In this document: one piece after another, positions 7,874 through 15,044 of the stretch | Numbering within the stretch: position 1 is the first letter of the stretch | Layout: every line of letters starts with the position of its first letter | NCBI GenBank assembly: GCA_958403905.1 | Contig: CATXZD010000002.1 | Location: 124,001-188,000, forward strand | Length of the DNA: 64,000 nucleotides | Origin: an uncultured Ruminococcus sp. | GTDB taxonomy: Bacteria > Bacillota > Clostridia > Oscillospirales > Acutalibacteraceae | Reading direction: 5' to 3' | Position numbers and translations under genes: made by a program | Notes under the pieces: generated by a model | Database searches by the model: none | Told to the model about the DNA's origin: nothing | The model's input: only the letters and a program-made list of their open reading frames with translations

Positions 7874-8923
7874 ATGCAGAAATACAGAAAAATCATTATT
7901 GACCTTTTTGACGAAGGTGCAGGCGCAGCACCCACAGCAACAGGCGGTAATGACAGCGGAAGCAACACCGACTCCGCAAAAAATACCAATGCGGTAAGAA
8001 GTGACATTGCGAAAAAAGGAAGAGACCTCGGACTGTCTGATGACCTTATGCAGAGTTATCAGGACGCCTACGACAGCAAGCACGAAAGTAAGGACAATAC
8101 CGCAGCGGCAAATCATGATGATAACGAAGGACAGGAAGCGGAAAATCAGATTGAGGAAGAATTTAAAAATCTTATTAAAGGCAAGTACAAAGCTCCGTTT
8201 GACAAGCACGTCAGAGGAATGGTAAGCGACAGAATGCATACCCGTGACAGCGAAATTGCAGAGCTTAAGTCAAAAGCCGAGTCGACAGATAAGATTTTAA
8301 AAGTTCTTTCACTCAAATATCCGCAGGTAGACGGCAACAACCTTGAGGCACTTTTACAGGCAGTTGAGAATGACGAGGACGTGTGGCAACAGCAGGCACT
8401 TAACGACGGCATTACTACCGATGAAGCGAAGAGCCGCTACACGGAGAGTCAGAAGCAGTCTGCTTTAGAGCAGGAGCTTAATCAGCTGAAAAGGGAGAAA
8501 GCGGCAGGAGAGCTTGACGCAAGACTAAATAATCTTGCGAAAAGTACGCAGCAGATGTACCCTGATTTCAATTTGCAGGCGGAGTTTGAAAATCCGAAAT
8601 TCTGCGCCGCACTTGACTTTATTGCGCAGCGTAACGAAGCAAGAAACAAGGAAAGCGGTAAGAATGACGAGATTTTTGATCTTACATATGCGTATGAGAT
8701 TGCGCATGCAGATGAAATCCGCAACAACACTATTAATAAAGCGTCCAAGGCGGCTATAAGTGCCGTAACGAAAAATATCGCTGCAAACGGAAGCAGACCG
8801 TCAGAGAACGCAAATTCACGCTCTGCACCGGCACAGACGAAGAGCGTGAGCGATATGAGCGACGAAGAGTTTGACGTCCTTCTTAACAAAGTTAAAAACG
8901 GAACAGCGCATATTCCGAGATAG
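7874..8923 (+). CDS. Phage scaffolding protein
   Basis: A 349-residue, highly charged, helix-rich protein directly before the capsid gene, the normal place for a scaffold. The Ala/Gly/Asp-rich N-terminal part is followed by long heptad-like stretches (SALEQELNQLKREKAAGELD) and an Asp/Glu-rich C-terminus ending MSDEEFDVLLNKVKNG. Its first residues, MQKYRKIIIDLF, are nearly the same as those of the major capsid protein (MKSYRNIIIDLF), which suggests a shared processing or targeting tag. It should assemble inside the prohead and leave before or during packaging. Confidence 0.8.
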   Translation: MQKYRKIIIDLFDEGAGAAPTATGGNDSGSNTDSAKNTNAVRSDIAKKGRDLGLSDDLMQSYQDAYDSKHESKDNTAAANHDDNEGQEAENQIEEEFKNLIKGKYKAPFDKHVRGMVSDRMHTRDSEIAELKSKAESTDKILKVLSLKYPQVDGNNLEALLQAVENDEDVWQQQALNDGITTDEAKSRYTESQKQSALEQELNQLKREKAAGELDARLNNLAKSTQQMYPDFNLQAEFENPKFCAALDFIAQRNEARNKESGKNDEIFDLTYAYEIAHADEIRNNTINKASKAAISAVTKNIAANGSRPSENANSRSAPAQTKSVSDMSDEEFDVLLNKVKNGTAHIPR

Positions 8924-8925
8924 TG

Positions 8926-8942
8926 CTGTTCGGAAAGGACAG
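8926..8942 (+). promoter_or_regulatory. Hairpin carrying the capsid gene ribosome binding site
   Basis: CTGTTC and GACAG pair with one bulged T, exposing GGAAAG in the loop. The same bases, GGAAAGGA, are the ribosome binding site of the capsid ATG at 8947. The stem is short (five pairs), so this may be chance. Confidence 0.35.
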
Positions 8943-8946
8943 AGAA

Positions 8947-10020
8947 ATGAAATCATACAGAAATATTATTATTGACCTTTTTGCAACTCCGAATGTAACG
9001 GTTGACGCAGGCGGCGTGAATAAGTCAAACGGATATGTGGTCAATGCTTATACAAACACAATTGCAACCTCAGGCAATGATTTTACGCCCGAGCAGGCAA
9101 AATTTTATTCAAAGGTTTTCCTTAAAAACTATACCGGCAAGCTGGTTCACGGACAGTTCGGCGAAAAGCAGACATTCCCGAAACATAACGGAGGAATTAT
9201 TAATATCAGAGGTATTTCACCTTATCCGACGGCTACAACTCCTCTTGAAGAGGGTGTTACACCAAAGGGTAACCTGATGAATTTCCATTATATTGAAGTA
9301 CCGGTTTATCAGTACGGCGCATATACTCCGATTACCGACTGGGCAAGCTTTGCAAGCCGTGATGATGTTCTTATTCACGACAGCGAGGAGCTTTCAAGTC
9401 AGGCGGGAAGAACGATTGAAGAGATTGACGCAAGCGTTCTTAACAGCGGTACATCGGTTATCTATGCCCCTGCTGTTGCATCAGACGGAACGGAAACGGA
9501 AGTAACGGCAAGAAGTGCTATTACAAAGCTCTCGAAATTCAGAGTTGACACGATTTTCAGAGCGTTAAATTACCTTGAATGTCAGAACGCAGAGCCAATC
9601 GGCGACAGCTATGTTGCTATTGTTCACCCGAACATTAAGTATGACATTATGCGTGATCCCGAGTTTATTTCGATTGTCAAGTATAATCAGGACACACGAA
9701 TTTACAAGGGCGAAATCGGTATGATCGGCAACATCCGCTTTGTTGTCAGCACGTTTGCAAAGGTGTTCAAGGGAGCAGGTGCATCAGGTTTTGATGTATA
9801 TTCAACGCTTGTAATCGGCAAGGACGCATACAAGACTCTTGAAATTGAGGGCGAGGGTATGCACAACATTATTAAGGGACTCGGCAGCGGCGGTACAGCT
9901 GATCCGCTCGATCAGAGAGCAACGCAGGGTTGGAAAACAACGCACGGTATCGGCATTACTTCCCAGACTTGTATGGTAAGAGTTGAGAGCGCAAGTTCTC
10001 TTAATACTGCAACTGCTTAA
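8947..10020 (+). CDS. Major capsid protein
   Basis: A 357-residue protein after the scaffold. It has the mixed alpha/beta make-up of HK97-fold capsid proteins of the P22/N4-like short-tailed phages, with a segment (QAGRTIEEIDASVL) like the spine helix and a beta-rich C-terminal half (VVSTFAKVF, YSTLVIGKDAYKTLEIEG). The ATG at 8947 has a good GGAAAGGA at 8932-8939. An upstream GTG at 8923 overlaps the scaffold stop and lacks one. The first twelve residues repeat the scaffold's N-terminus and end in IIIDLFA, which compares with the Prp cleavage motif of host L27 (NIQLFA). Confidence 0.85.
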   Translation: MKSYRNIIIDLFATPNVTVDAGGVNKSNGYVVNAYTNTIATSGNDFTPEQAKFYSKVFLKNYTGKLVHGQFGEKQTFPKHNGGIINIRGISPYPTATTPLEEGVTPKGNLMNFHYIEVPVYQYGAYTPITDWASFASRDDVLIHDSEELSSQAGRTIEEIDASVLNSGTSVIYAPAVASDGTETEVTARSAITKLSKFRVDTIFRALNYLECQNAEPIGDSYVAIVHPNIKYDIMRDPEFISIVKYNQDTRIYKGEIGMIGNIRFVVSTFAKVFKGAGASGFDVYSTLVIGKDAYKTLEIEGEGMHNIIKGLGSGGTADPLDQRATQGWKTTHGIGITSQTCMVRVESASSLNTATA

Positions 10021-10036
10021 TGAAAGGGTGATTTAA

Positions 10037-10498
10037 ATGGCTGTGAAGAAAGAACAGACAACCGAAAGTGAAAACACCACTGTGGAAATTTCGAAAGAAC
10101 GGCTTGAACAGCTGGTGAGCGGCTATGAGGATATGAAAAATCAGATTGCGGTGCTGACGAAGCAGGCGGCTGAAAACGATTCTTTGAGAAGTTCAAAGGA
10201 AAATAAGCTTGAAGAAGAACGCAAACTGCTTGAGCTTGTTAAAAAGGCGAATGCCGAGGGCGAAGAGCTTGTTGATTTACACATCGACAGAGGCGCACTT
10301 CGCAGTAATAAGAATGCTGAGGTTTCTATTAACGGAGTTCAGACGATTATTCCGAAAGGCGAGACTGTTCAGGTGAAACGCTGCTTAAAAGAAATTATTG
10401 AAAATTCCGAAAAACAGCGCAATATTGCAATGGGACTTCAGGAAGAACGCAATACTGAATATAAAACTGCCGAAGCGCAGGGCGTATTCAACGCATAA
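10037..10498 (+). CDS. Phage head-associated protein with coiled coil
   Basis: A 153-residue protein with a coiled-coil first half (about residues 20-75, rich in Glu, Lys and Leu) and a small beta-rich second half (VSINGVQTIIPKGETVQVKR). Between capsid and connector genes one often finds minor head or decoration proteins, and the beta domain followed by QERN-type helices fits that loosely. The ribosome binding site AAAGGGTGA lies just before. No firm family recognised. Confidence 0.5.
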   Translation: MAVKKEQTTESENTTVEISKERLEQLVSGYEDMKNQIAVLTKQAAENDSLRSSKENKLEEERKLLELVKKANAEGEELVDLHIDRGALRSNKNAEVSINGVQTIIPKGETVQVKRCLKEIIENSEKQRNIAMGLQEERNTEYKTAEAQGVFNA

Positions 10499-10541
10499 AC
10501 ACAATAACAAGAGTGCATTTTGTACCTCCATAATTTTACGG

Positions 10542-10576
10542 TACGGCGGTGGCGGAAGTCATCGCCGTATTGCTTT
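10542..10576 (+). terminator. Strong stem-loop inside the late operon
   Basis: TACGGCGGTG (10542-10551) pairs with CATCGCCGTA (10560-10569) over ten base pairs including one G-T pair, and TTGCTTTT follows. The loop is GCGGAAGT. It lies between the head-associated protein and the connector. It may partially terminate transcription or set expression of the tail genes relative to the capsid genes. Confidence 0.6.
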
Positions 10577-10589
10577 TAAGGGTGAGAAT

Positions 10590-10970
10590 ATGACAATCAG
10601 CGAAGTAATTGAAAATGTAAGACAAGCAAAAAACGGCTACGATGTTACAGACGAGCAGATTATAGCCGACATCAACCGTGTTGAGATGAACATAATCTAC
10701 AACATAATAAGCGGCAGGCAGGGCGATAACGAGCTTGCAACTACCTACGGCAACTACAATTTGGAAACAGACAGGGATAAGGAGCTTCTTGCGCCTGCGC
10801 CCTATGACAATATTTATCAGCTGTACTGCATAAGTCAGATTGATATGCAGTACGAGGACAGCGAACGGTACGAAAACAGCAGTGCGCTGTATAACAACGC
10901 TTTTATGGAGCTTCGTGCCTACTGGTACAGAACGCATCCGCAGAAGAAAAGATATAACTTCCACATTTAG
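10590..10970 (+). CDS. Head-tail connector (adaptor) protein
   Basis: A 126-residue mostly helical protein. The pattern MTISEVIENVRQAKNGYDVT, a further helix DEQIIADINRVEMNIIYNII, and later YNNAFMELRAYWYR is typical of adaptor proteins that dock below the portal. Order (capsid, adaptor, nozzle) fits short-tailed phages. The upstream frame is open, but the ATG at 10590 follows AAGGGTGAG and is the likely start. Weak similarity only, so the name is based on size, fold and place. Confidence 0.6.
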   Translation: MTISEVIENVRQAKNGYDVTDEQIIADINRVEMNIIYNIISGRQGDNELATTYGNYNLETDRDKELLAPAPYDNIYQLYCISQIDMQYEDSERYENSSALYNNAFMELRAYWYRTHPQKKRYNFHI

Positions 10971-10981
10971 GAGGGATAATA

Positions 10982-13006
10982 ATGCTCCCACAACTAAGAA
11001 GAATACGAAAATCTGAAACATATATAAACATATTCAGAGGGCTAAACAGGACCGTAAACACAGGTTTTTCGAGAATATCGGGCAACAGCACAAGTGTTTT
11101 TACAGAATTTAAGGATATGAAAAACCTATGCGGCGACGATTACCCACAATTAAGACCGAGAAAACCGAGGTCAAGAATTATCACCGACAAAAAGGTTATA
11201 AGCAATCTGCTTGCGATAAACGGCAGTCTTGTTTTTATAGACAATGAGGGAAATCTGAACTGTAACAGTCAGACGTATGCGGTTGAAAATATTGATACAA
11301 ACGAAGAACATAACCTAGTTATGTTCGGAAACAATGTTGTGATTCTGCCGGATAACTTAATTTTTAATCTTGCTAATAATGAATTCAGTAAAATAAATCA
11401 AATTAAAGGAAATATGGATTGTATAAATCAACCATTCCAATATACATATGAAAGCACGTATAAGATTACATCAATAGAAAAAGTCGAACTAAAACAGTCA
11501 GGCTCAATAAGAGAAGTAAACTGTATTTTTGGAGGTAGTAGCCCCGATTTCTCTGACATTAGTTTACAAAAAATAAGTAATGGAACTTATAAATTTAAAA
11601 TTATTTTTCAAAATATTAAAGTTGGAGAAACAATAGAAGAAATATTATCTACGCCCAGTAAGTTATATAGATGCACTTCAATTGAGAATAGTGGTACAAG
11701 TGATGGTTCTTATTTAGATGATAAAATCCGAAAATTCATAGAAATTAATGATTACTATGTATGTATAAATACATTTGATAAAGGTGATGAAGATAGCATA
11801 GGTATAGGCATAAAACAAGGTGACTACATAAAAATCAGTGGAATGGAAAAAGGCAAGGTAATTAAGCCGGAAGATGAAAGTAATATTGTTGATTGGGATG
11901 ATTATTATGAAATATTAAATGAAAATATTTTTAAAGTATATTATGTAGAAAAAAACAAAATTGTAATAAAAGCTCAAATTTCAAAGAGTGTTCCTTATGT
12001 AGGTAAAATAACAATTCAACGTATAGCACCCGAATCTGACTTTGACAAGTGCATTGAAGTCAACAACAGGCTGTGGACTTGCAGCTCTGAAAATAACGAA
12101 ATTTACGCCTGCAAGCAGGGTGACTGCACAAACTGGCAGGCTTACAGTGACGGTATATCAACAGACAGCTACGCTATGACTGTAGGCTGTGAGGGCGACT
12201 TTACGGGTATTGCAAGGCAGAACGATAGCGTTATCTTCTTCAAAGAAAACTGGGTACTCAAAATCTACGGAACAAAGCCGAGTAACTACACTCTTGCAAC
12301 ATATAACGTTCTCGGTGTTCAGAAGGGCAGTGCAAAAAGTGTTGTTTGGATTAACGGCGTTCTGTACTACCTTTCAACAAAAGGTGTATGCCGTTACTCT
12401 CCCGGAGGTCAGCCCGAAGTAATTTCAGATGAAGCTTTCGGCAATGTAAAGTACAGAAACGGCGTAGCAGGCAGACACAACAACAAGTACTACATTTCCG
12501 CACAGAACAACAGCGGTGAATATGAACTTTTTGTTTTCAATACAGAAACAGGAATATGGCACAAGGAAGACAACACGCAGATGTTGAGTGCCGTTACATA
12601 TAACAACACAATGTATTACATTGACGGAAATACGGGGTATATTATGTGTCCTGATGACGGTAATAATCTTATTTCCGACAGCTCCGAGTTTGAACGTGAG
12701 GGAGAATTTGGCTGGAGCTGTGAAACGAGCGACCTTTACGACAGCGATTTCAACGCAAAGTATATAAGCAGAGTAAGCATAGGCGTAAAGTGCGAAAAGA
12801 ATACGGAAATAAAAGTGTTTGCGCAGTTTGAAGAAAACGGCGGATTCAGGGAGCTTCGTACAATCCGCTATGACAAAAAGAAACCGCAGATGCTTCCCGT
12901 TGCGGTAAGACGTTCGGACTATCTGCGTTTACGGCTTGAGGGTAAGGGACAATGCAACATCTACGGAATATTAATTGAGTATGCACAGGGGAGCAGGGTG
13001 AGATAA
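10982..13006 (+). CDS. Tail nozzle / beta-propeller tail tube protein (T7 gp12 / P22 gp10-like)
   Basis: A 674-residue protein with repeated beta strands. The second half has segments such as NNRLWTCSSENNEIYACKQG, GIARQNDSVIFFKENWVLKI and VVWINGVLYYLSTKGVCRY, typical of the large propeller proteins that close short tails. Residues about 125-345 (nt 11350-12010) are richer in A+T and in Asn, Lys and Ile than the rest and look like an inserted domain. The gene begins after GGAGGGATAAT and its stop overlaps the next ATG. It would form the tail channel below the connector. Confidence 0.65.
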   Translation: MLPQLRRIRKSETYINIFRGLNRTVNTGFSRISGNSTSVFTEFKDMKNLCGDDYPQLRPRKPRSRIITDKKVISNLLAINGSLVFIDNEGNLNCNSQTYAVENIDTNEEHNLVMFGNNVVILPDNLIFNLANNEFSKINQIKGNMDCINQPFQYTYESTYKITSIEKVELKQSGSIREVNCIFGGSSPDFSDISLQKISNGTYKFKIIFQNIKVGETIEEILSTPSKLYRCTSIENSGTSDGSYLDDKIRKFIEINDYYVCINTFDKGDEDSIGIGIKQGDYIKISGMEKGKVIKPEDESNIVDWDDYYEILNENIFKVYYVEKNKIVIKAQISKSVPYVGKITIQRIAPESDFDKCIEVNNRLWTCSSENNEIYACKQGDCTNWQAYSDGISTDSYAMTVGCEGDFTGIARQNDSVIFFKENWVLKIYGTKPSNYTLATYNVLGVQKGSAKSVVWINGVLYYLSTKGVCRYSPGGQPEVISDEAFGNVKYRNGVAGRHNNKYYISAQNNSGEYELFVFNTETGIWHKEDNTQMLSAVTYNNTMYYIDGNTGYIMCPDDGNNLISDSSEFEREGEFGWSCETSDLYDSDFNAKYISRVSIGVKCEKNTEIKVFAQFEENGGFRELRTIRYDKKKPQMLPVAVRRSDYLRLRLEGKGQCNIYGILIEYAQGSRVR

Positions 13007-13188
13007 TGGCAGTTCTAAAGCTTGATCCTCCGCCGTCAACAAATGACGTCAGCGTTTTACGCAGTTACATAAACGACTTATATGACGCACTTGTAAACGT
13101 GGTATATAACCTTGACGGTGACAATATGAGCGAGGATTTTTTGAGCAGTATTCAGACTTCAAACAAAAATGAAAGCGGTGAAATGTAA
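13006..13188 (+). CDS. Small phage structural protein
   Basis: A 60-residue protein whose start overlaps the nozzle stop and whose stop overlaps the next start, so it is clearly translationally coupled. It opens MAVLKLDPPPSTNDVSVLRS and has one helix (YINDLYDALVNVVYNL). Its size and place suggest a small tail or ejection accessory protein; no family recognised. Confidence 0.55.
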   Translation: MAVLKLDPPPSTNDVSVLRSYINDLYDALVNVVYNLDGDNMSEDFLSSIQTSNKNESGEM

Positions 13189-13991
13189 TGGGATATGTCT
13201 ATAATGTTTACGGTCCGAAACAGGTTGAGGATGCAACAAATACATACAACAGGGTGGCTGTATCTGCACCGAATTACGCCGACAGTGCGGCTACATTAAG
13301 CGCAAGACGTCAGGCTGATAATTATGCGGCTAAGTACAAAAAAGCCGTAGACAGCGGCTATACAAGCAACTACGCAGGCAATATTAATAAGCTTGCAGAT
13401 AAGTACATAAACAATGAATTTAATTGGAATGCCGACAACAGCAGTGAATATCAGCAGTACAAATCAAAATATCAGCGTGAGAGCGCAAAGCAACAGGAAA
13501 ACGTTCAGGGTAGTTATGCGGCAAATACGGGCGGATATTCAAACAGCTACGCACAGGCGGCAGGACAGAAGGCGTACAACAGCTATATGGACGAGCTTCA
13601 GGAGAAAATTCCTGCTCTTAAACAGTCTGCTTATGAAAGCTGGAGTCAGGAGCAGGAAAACACGCTTAACAAAATCGGCGTTATGCAGGGACTTGATGAT
13701 ACGCAGTACCAGCGTTACAGGGACAGCGTTCAGGATAATTATGACTTTATGACCTATTATGAGAACAAGTACAGTACAAGTAAAGGTCTTGATATGAGCG
13801 AGTTTCAGAACGAGCTTGCAAAGTGGCAGAGTCAGATGAGTGCGGCAAGCAGTAACCTTGCAAACATTCGTTCTCTTGCCGAACAGCAGTATGAGCATAA
13901 CACATTGTCGGCAGATACACAGGCAAGTATAAACAGCAGTCAGGCTCAGAATCAGGCTTATTATGACTACTTGTACAGCAAGATTAAATAG
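13188..13991 (+). CDS. Tyr/Gln-rich virion protein, paralogue 1
   Basis: A 267-residue protein rich in Tyr, Gln, Ala and Ser with almost no long hydrophobic stretch. It shares its layout with the next gene: an Ala-rich start, a YQQYKSKYQRES-type box, Y-N-S-Y-M followed by IP-L/F, a QENTLNKIG-type box, then QYQRYRDSV, a Y-x-x-K/R-Y box, SAASSNLANIRS, and a Gln-rich end. Placed between nozzle and giant gene, it probably is one of the inner virion proteins ejected with the DNA in short-tailed phages. That role is inferred from place. Confidence 0.6.
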   Translation: MGYVYNVYGPKQVEDATNTYNRVAVSAPNYADSAATLSARRQADNYAAKYKKAVDSGYTSNYAGNINKLADKYINNEFNWNADNSSEYQQYKSKYQRESAKQQENVQGSYAANTGGYSNSYAQAAGQKAYNSYMDELQEKIPALKQSAYESWSQEQENTLNKIGVMQGLDDTQYQRYRDSVQDNYDFMTYYENKYSTSKGLDMSEFQNELAKWQSQMSAASSNLANIRSLAEQQYEHNTLSADTQASINSSQAQNQAYYDYLYSKIK

Positions 13992-14002
13992 GAGGGAAAG
14001 TA

Positions 14003-15040
14003 ATGGCGGTTTATGATGAGGAAAAGCTCTATAACGAGCTTATGAACGGTGCGCCTTCTGCCGAACAAAGTGCGGAAACGCTCGACAGCGCAGCGGCGTT
14101 GAAATCAGGGGAAAGCTACGCCGCACCGGGTGAATACACAGGCGGAATTGCGGATCAGAAGCTTGACGAGGCAATAAACAAATACCTTAACAGCAGGGGC
14201 TTTAACTACAATACGGCTGATGACCCCGACTATCAGGCGTATGTCAGAGAATACAACGAAAATGCAAAGCAGGGCAGAGAATTGAGCAAAGCAACGGCAA
14301 AAACGCTTGCAAACGGTTACAATCCCACATATGCCGATACAGTATCAGACGAGGTGTATAACTCGTATATGGAGAACGTAACCGACGCTATTCCACAATT
14401 TAAAAACCTTGCGGCAACAGTAAATTCGGGAAGAGAAAATCAGCTTGCAAATGCCGTAAACATATACAGTACACAGGCGCAAAAGGATTACGGCAGATAC
14501 AGAGATACTGTAGGCGACAAAAAGAATTTTCTTAATTATCTGTATGACAGATATGCAACGGATCGTCAGAGTGACGTTCAGCAGAATGCTGATAAGGCAA
14601 GCATTTACGGCACAAGGCTTTCATCAGCACAGAGTAACCTTGAAAACGCAAGGAGCATTGATAATCAGCGGTATTTGTACAACACGCAGAGTGCCGATAA
14701 CAGAGCACAGCTTGTACAGCAGGAGCGTGAGAATCAGCAGAAGATTGCATATCAGAAAGCCGAGGACGCATACAACGCAAGGATTAAGAAGGAAAAAGAG
14801 GAACAAAAGAATAATGATAACCGTTACGAAAGAGATTTAAAGGAGTATATTGAAGCCTATAATCTTAAAAATGCAAAATACGATTATGTTACAAATCAGC
14901 TTGCAATCAGCTACGGAAAAGGCGTATTGACCAAAGGCGAAGTTGAATATCTGACAAGGAAACTCAAGGTTAATATAGATGATGTAGCAAAACAGGCTGA
15001 CTTATGGGAAAAGAAGCAGAACAGTGGAAACAGGTGGTAA
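14003..15040 (+). CDS. Tyr/Gln-rich virion protein, paralogue 2
   Basis: A 345-residue relative of the preceding protein. Matching boxes are PDYQAYVREYNE, VYNSYMENVTDAIPQFKNL, GRENQLANAVNIY, DYGRYRDTVGDKKNF and SSAQSNLENARSIDNQ. It adds a charged coiled-coil tail (KEKEEQKNNDNRYERDL) and a C-terminal YGKGVLTKGEVEYLTRKL segment. AGGAGG precedes the ATG. Together with the first copy it looks like a tandem duplication that has diverged. An internal-virion or ejection role is inferred from context. Confidence 0.6.
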   Translation: MAVYDEEKLYNELMNGAPSAEQSAETLDSAAALKSGESYAAPGEYTGGIADQKLDEAINKYLNSRGFNYNTADDPDYQAYVREYNENAKQGRELSKATAKTLANGYNPTYADTVSDEVYNSYMENVTDAIPQFKNLAATVNSGRENQLANAVNIYSTQAQKDYGRYRDTVGDKKNFLNYLYDRYATDRQSDVQQNADKASIYGTRLSSAQSNLENARSIDNQRYLYNTQSADNRAQLVQQERENQQKIAYQKAEDAYNARIKKEKEEQKNNDNRYERDLKEYIEAYNLKNAKYDYVTNQLAISYGKGVLTKGEVEYLTRKLKVNIDDVAKQADLWEKKQNSGNRW

Positions 15041-15044
15041 TAAT

